From Gammaproteobacteria bacterium (GTDB lineage: Bacteria > Pseudomonadota > Gammaproteobacteria > Steroidobacterales > Woeseiaceae), in assembly GCA_030641695.1 (NCBI GenBank), contig DAOWGY010000280.1, forward strand, positions 1 through 6,719: DNA of 6,719 bases, in the 5' to 3' direction. The notes under the pieces are model-generated. The model saw nothing but the letters and a program-made list of their open reading frames with translations, made no database searches and had not been told where the DNA came from. Of this stretch, positions 4,806 through 6,719 are shown in pieces. The first letter of the stretch is position 1. Each line of letters opens with the position of its first letter. A program made the translations under genes and the position numbers.

Positions 4806-6641
4806 TCAGTGAATTGAGTATTTGACCAGGGCATCCCGGCGCTTACCGAGTGCCGCCAATCGATCTTCGTCCAGCACGTCGCCAAGCTCCGCGCGAAGCA
4901 CTTCGTCATCCAGTTCAAGCAGTGCCATCCGCCATTGATCGCCAATCGCAAGCTCGACATCCTTGAGATACGCCGGTCGGCCCTTTTCTGCACTAAAGGA
5001 ACTCTCATGATCAACCAACATCAAGAACCAGTCGTCGGACTTGTACAGCATCGACGAAGGAGTCCTCGTGGAGTTGTGAACGAGCGCATCGAATACATAC
5101 ATGGCACCCATTTGCCTGTCCAGGGAACACGGTGCCCCGACCCCTTTTCTGTCGGCTACGCGTTCACGCTCGGTCATGGTATCGGCCGGGACGAACTGCA
5201 GCGTGCCCTGTTTTCCGGCGATTTCGCGGCGAACCGTTACAGGGACCATGCCGAGCCCCAACATGCGATCAAGCTTGTACGCCGCAAGCTCGGGTACAAA
5301 GCGTTCTTCCTGCGGTAGCTCGCGAAAGAAAGCAACCAGCGTTTTCTCGTCAGCGGTTACTTGTACCAGTTGCCATGCAGGGCCGCCGGAGTCCGATTCA
5401 ACGACACTGCCATATGCAAGAATACTAGCTAAATTATCGTCGGTGATTGCCATGGATTCATGACCAACCCGTACCGGGTGCGGGATTGGCGACAAACCTG
5501 TCTCGCCGCCTTCATTGACCACACTCAGCTCGCCACCTTCGATAATCAGGGCGTTGCCGCTGCCGTTGTAGTGCCCTTTCAGCATGCCCGTATCGATCTC
5601 AACGATGCGTCCGTTCATGCGTTGCTGCACACGCCGTGTGATGGTCGTTGTATGCCCGAAAACAACGCGTGTTGCGCCGATTTCGCCCAGCGCGGCATTC
5701 AGCCCATCTCCCTCGATGAGCCTGTTGCAGGTCGCCGTACCGCGATACCACGTCGGACCGGCCGGCCCGTGCAGATCAGAGTCGCTCAGGTCAATAACGG
5801 CCTGGATCCCGCTCATGAACTCGTCTTCGATCTGCCCGGTCTTGATTTTCTCGCTCAGCATCCGGCGATTCTGCTTGAACCTGTCAATCGGGCTCATGAC
5901 AGCCGCATCCTCGAGGTTTGCCCGTGTGATCACGTAGTCATGCAGCTCTTGTTTGAGCGCAACGTTGACGCCTGCGAGCCCATGCTCAGCAACGAAGGGC
6001 GGCATGCCGCCGTGCACGAACGCGGTATCGTTGATCACTATCATCAGGGGTTTCTTGAGCAGCCATTTTCCGTAAATGCCGTCATGTCGAAAGGCCCGAC
6101 GATGCCCGAAAAATCCGGGTGGCGCCTTCTTGTCAAACTCCCACCGTACGGCCGCTTCGTCGCTATCTGCCGGCTTGCTGTGGCGAAACTGTTGATACCA
6201 GAGCTCTCGTTCTTCAACTGATTCAAAATCCAGGAAAGCGGCGTATTCCTCATCGGCAACATAACGAAGATCGCCGATGAGGTTCATTACCTCGTGATTG
6301 CCGAGTAGTTGATGCGCGCGACCGCCGGCGAGAGGCGCCTCATGCTCCAGCCGTATCATGAGGTCCATTACGCGTCGTGAGTCCGGACCGCGGTCCAGCA
6401 CGTCGCCTGTGATGACCAAGTGAGTTTTGCCACCGCTCCAGGCAAGTCGTTTATCGATGACCTCCGCTTCCTGAAGCGTCGCAACAAGAGCGTCGTAAGC
6501 GCCATGAATGTCACTAACCGCGACTATTCGCTCGACGTCCGAAAAATGCCATTCGTCCGCCTGCGCCAGAGACAACGGCAAACACAGACAGATCAAAAAA
6601 GGAACCAGCCCAGAAACTGGGCTGGTTCGCGTTTTGGACAT
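4806..6641 (-). CDS. Exported Shewanella-like (Shelph/SLP) PPP phosphatase fused to a kinase-like C-terminal domain
   Basis: The ATG at 6641 has GGA 6 bases upstream and begins a good Sec signal peptide: basic MSKTR, hydrophobic core 11-26, AQA cleavage site at 26-28. The 611-residue product is therefore predicted to be periplasmic or secreted. Residues about 38-375 form a PPP metallophosphatase with SDIHG (43-47), GDVLDRG (79-85), GNHEVMN (114-120) plus GDLRYV, FVHGG (208-212) and FGHTT (328-332). Candidate metal ligands Asp44, His46, Asp80, Asn115, His210 and His330 are all present. GNHEVMN-x-x-GDxRYV is typical of Shelphs, some of which are tyrosine phosphatases. Residues about 395-611 resemble a PI3/4K- or FAM20C-like kinase: PELAAYKLDRMLGLGMVP (450-467), VFDALVHNSTRTPSSML (516-532), LVDHESSF (542-549). 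The usual DR and N positions read Thr525-Arg526 and Ser530, and the N-lobe Lys position appears to be Arg440. Catalytic kinase activity is therefore doubtful. Confidence 0.85.
   Translation of the reverse strand: MSKTRTSPVSGLVPFLICLCLPLSLAQADEWHFSDVERIVAVSDIHGAYDALVATLQEAEVIDKRLAWSGGKTHLVITGDVLDRGPDSRRVMDLMIRLEHEAPLAGGRAHQLLGNHEVMNLIGDLRYVADEEYAAFLDFESVEERELWYQQFRHSKPADSDEAAVRWEFDKKAPPGFFGHRRAFRHDGIYGKWLLKKPLMIVINDTAFVHGGMPPFVAEHGLAGVNVALKQELHDYVITRANLEDAAVMSPIDRFKQNRRMLSEKIKTGQIEDEFMSGIQAVIDLSDSDLHGPAGPTWYRGTATCNRLIEGDGLNAALGEIGATRVVFGHTTTITRRVQQRMNGRIVEIDTGMLKGHYNGSGNALIIEGGELSVVNEGGETGLSPIPHPVRVGHESMAITDDNLASILAYGSVVESDSGGPAWQLVQVTADEKTLVAFFRELPQEERFVPELAAYKLDRMLGLGMVPVTVRREIAGKQGTLQFVPADTMTERERVADRKGVGAPCSLDRQMGAMYVFDALVHNSTRTPSSMLYKSDDWFLMLVDHESSFSAEKGRPAYLKDVELAIGDQWRMALLELDDEVLRAELGDVLDEDRLAALGKRRDALVKYSIH
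6595..6628 (-). terminator. Intrinsic (Rho-independent) terminator inside the phosphatase leader codons
   Basis: On the minus strand a perfect 12-bp stem (GAACCAGCCCAG with CTGGGCTGGTTC, 6602-6628) closes a 3-base loop. One C follows and then six T (6600..6595). Stem strength, tight loop and U-tract are textbook. It lies 32 bases after the stop of the upstream gene at 6661, so it most simply terminates that gene. It also occupies codons 5-16 of the phosphatase fusion gene. On the plus strand the hairpin is followed only by GCGTTTTGG, so plus-strand termination would be weak. Confidence 0.85.
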
Positions 6642-6660
6642 ACTGCTTCCGTTAATGGCG

Positions 6661-6719
6661 CTAGCCACCAAACTGCATTTCAGCCCCCAGGAAGTAGAAG
6701 CGACCAATACCGCCCCCGA
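6661..6719 (-). CDS. C-terminal end of a probable outer-membrane beta-barrel protein (partial)
   Basis: Only the last 18 codons and a TAG stop (6663..6661) lie in the window. The peptide ends GRFYFLGAEMQFGG. Its alternating aromatic and hydrophobic residues, and a Phe near the end, look like the closing beta-strand of an outer-membrane barrel, although two glycines follow the Phe. The intrinsic terminator 32 bases downstream supports a real gene end here. This frame, rather than the upstream extension of the phosphatase frame, is taken as coding. The family cannot be named from so few residues. Confidence 0.45.
   Translation of the reverse strand, partial: GGGIGRFYFLGAEMQFGG

Noticed and set aside
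5460..6221. 253-codon plus-strand open frame opposite the phosphatase gene
   Set aside because: It is antisense to a domain with conserved metallophosphatase motifs, has no recognisable family, and is expected by chance in GC-rich coding DNA.
6642..6707. Upstream extension of the phosphatase fusion start to 6707
   Set aside because: The extension would place 22 residues before a well-formed signal peptide and overlaps a different frame that looks like the end of an outer-membrane protein; the ATG at 6641 has a ribosome site.

Overview
The window looks like chromosomal DNA of a GC-rich Gram-negative proteobacterium. It encodes CysRS, SufE, YidD, a diderm-type lipoprotein amidase, a Sec-exported phosphatase and what looks like the C-terminal tail of an outer-membrane beta-barrel. 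A gammaproteobacterium is my best guess, but the HisI variant recalls alphaproteobacterial sequences, so placement below phylum is uncertain. No mobile element, CRISPR array, tRNA or rRNA was seen. Coding density is very high and no gene-free stretch exceeds about 135 bases.

Left block (1-2138, all minus strand, read right to left): cysS, sufE, yidD and the first 30 codons of a membrane protein form a tightly packed operon in which each gene overlaps the next by 1 to 16 bases. It joins tRNA(Cys) charging, sulfur transfer for Fe-S cluster assembly and membrane-protein insertion. A 132-base divergent intergenic region separates cysS from plus-strand hisI (histidine biosynthesis, with an altered metal-binding motif). 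It holds promoter-like elements for both directions and a 14-base palindrome.

Centre (2769-3193): a short plus-strand gene encodes a 119-residue protein that I cannot assign. It converges on the right-hand block with only a 10-base gap.

Right block (3204-6719, minus strand): read in the direction of transcription, it starts with the last 18 codons of a probable outer-membrane protein, then an intrinsic terminator, then a gene for an exported two-domain protein, then a lipoprotein amidase of the amidase-signature family. The two-domain protein has an N-terminal Shewanella-like (Shelph/SLP) PPP phosphatase domain with all expected metal ligands. Its C-terminal domain resembles a PI3/4K- or FAM20C-like kinase, but key catalytic positions appear substituted, which suggests a phosphatase-pseudokinase fusion. 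This is the most unusual feature of the window. The terminator lies inside the signal-peptide codons of this fusion gene, so its transcription probably depends on read-through or on translation opening the hairpin.
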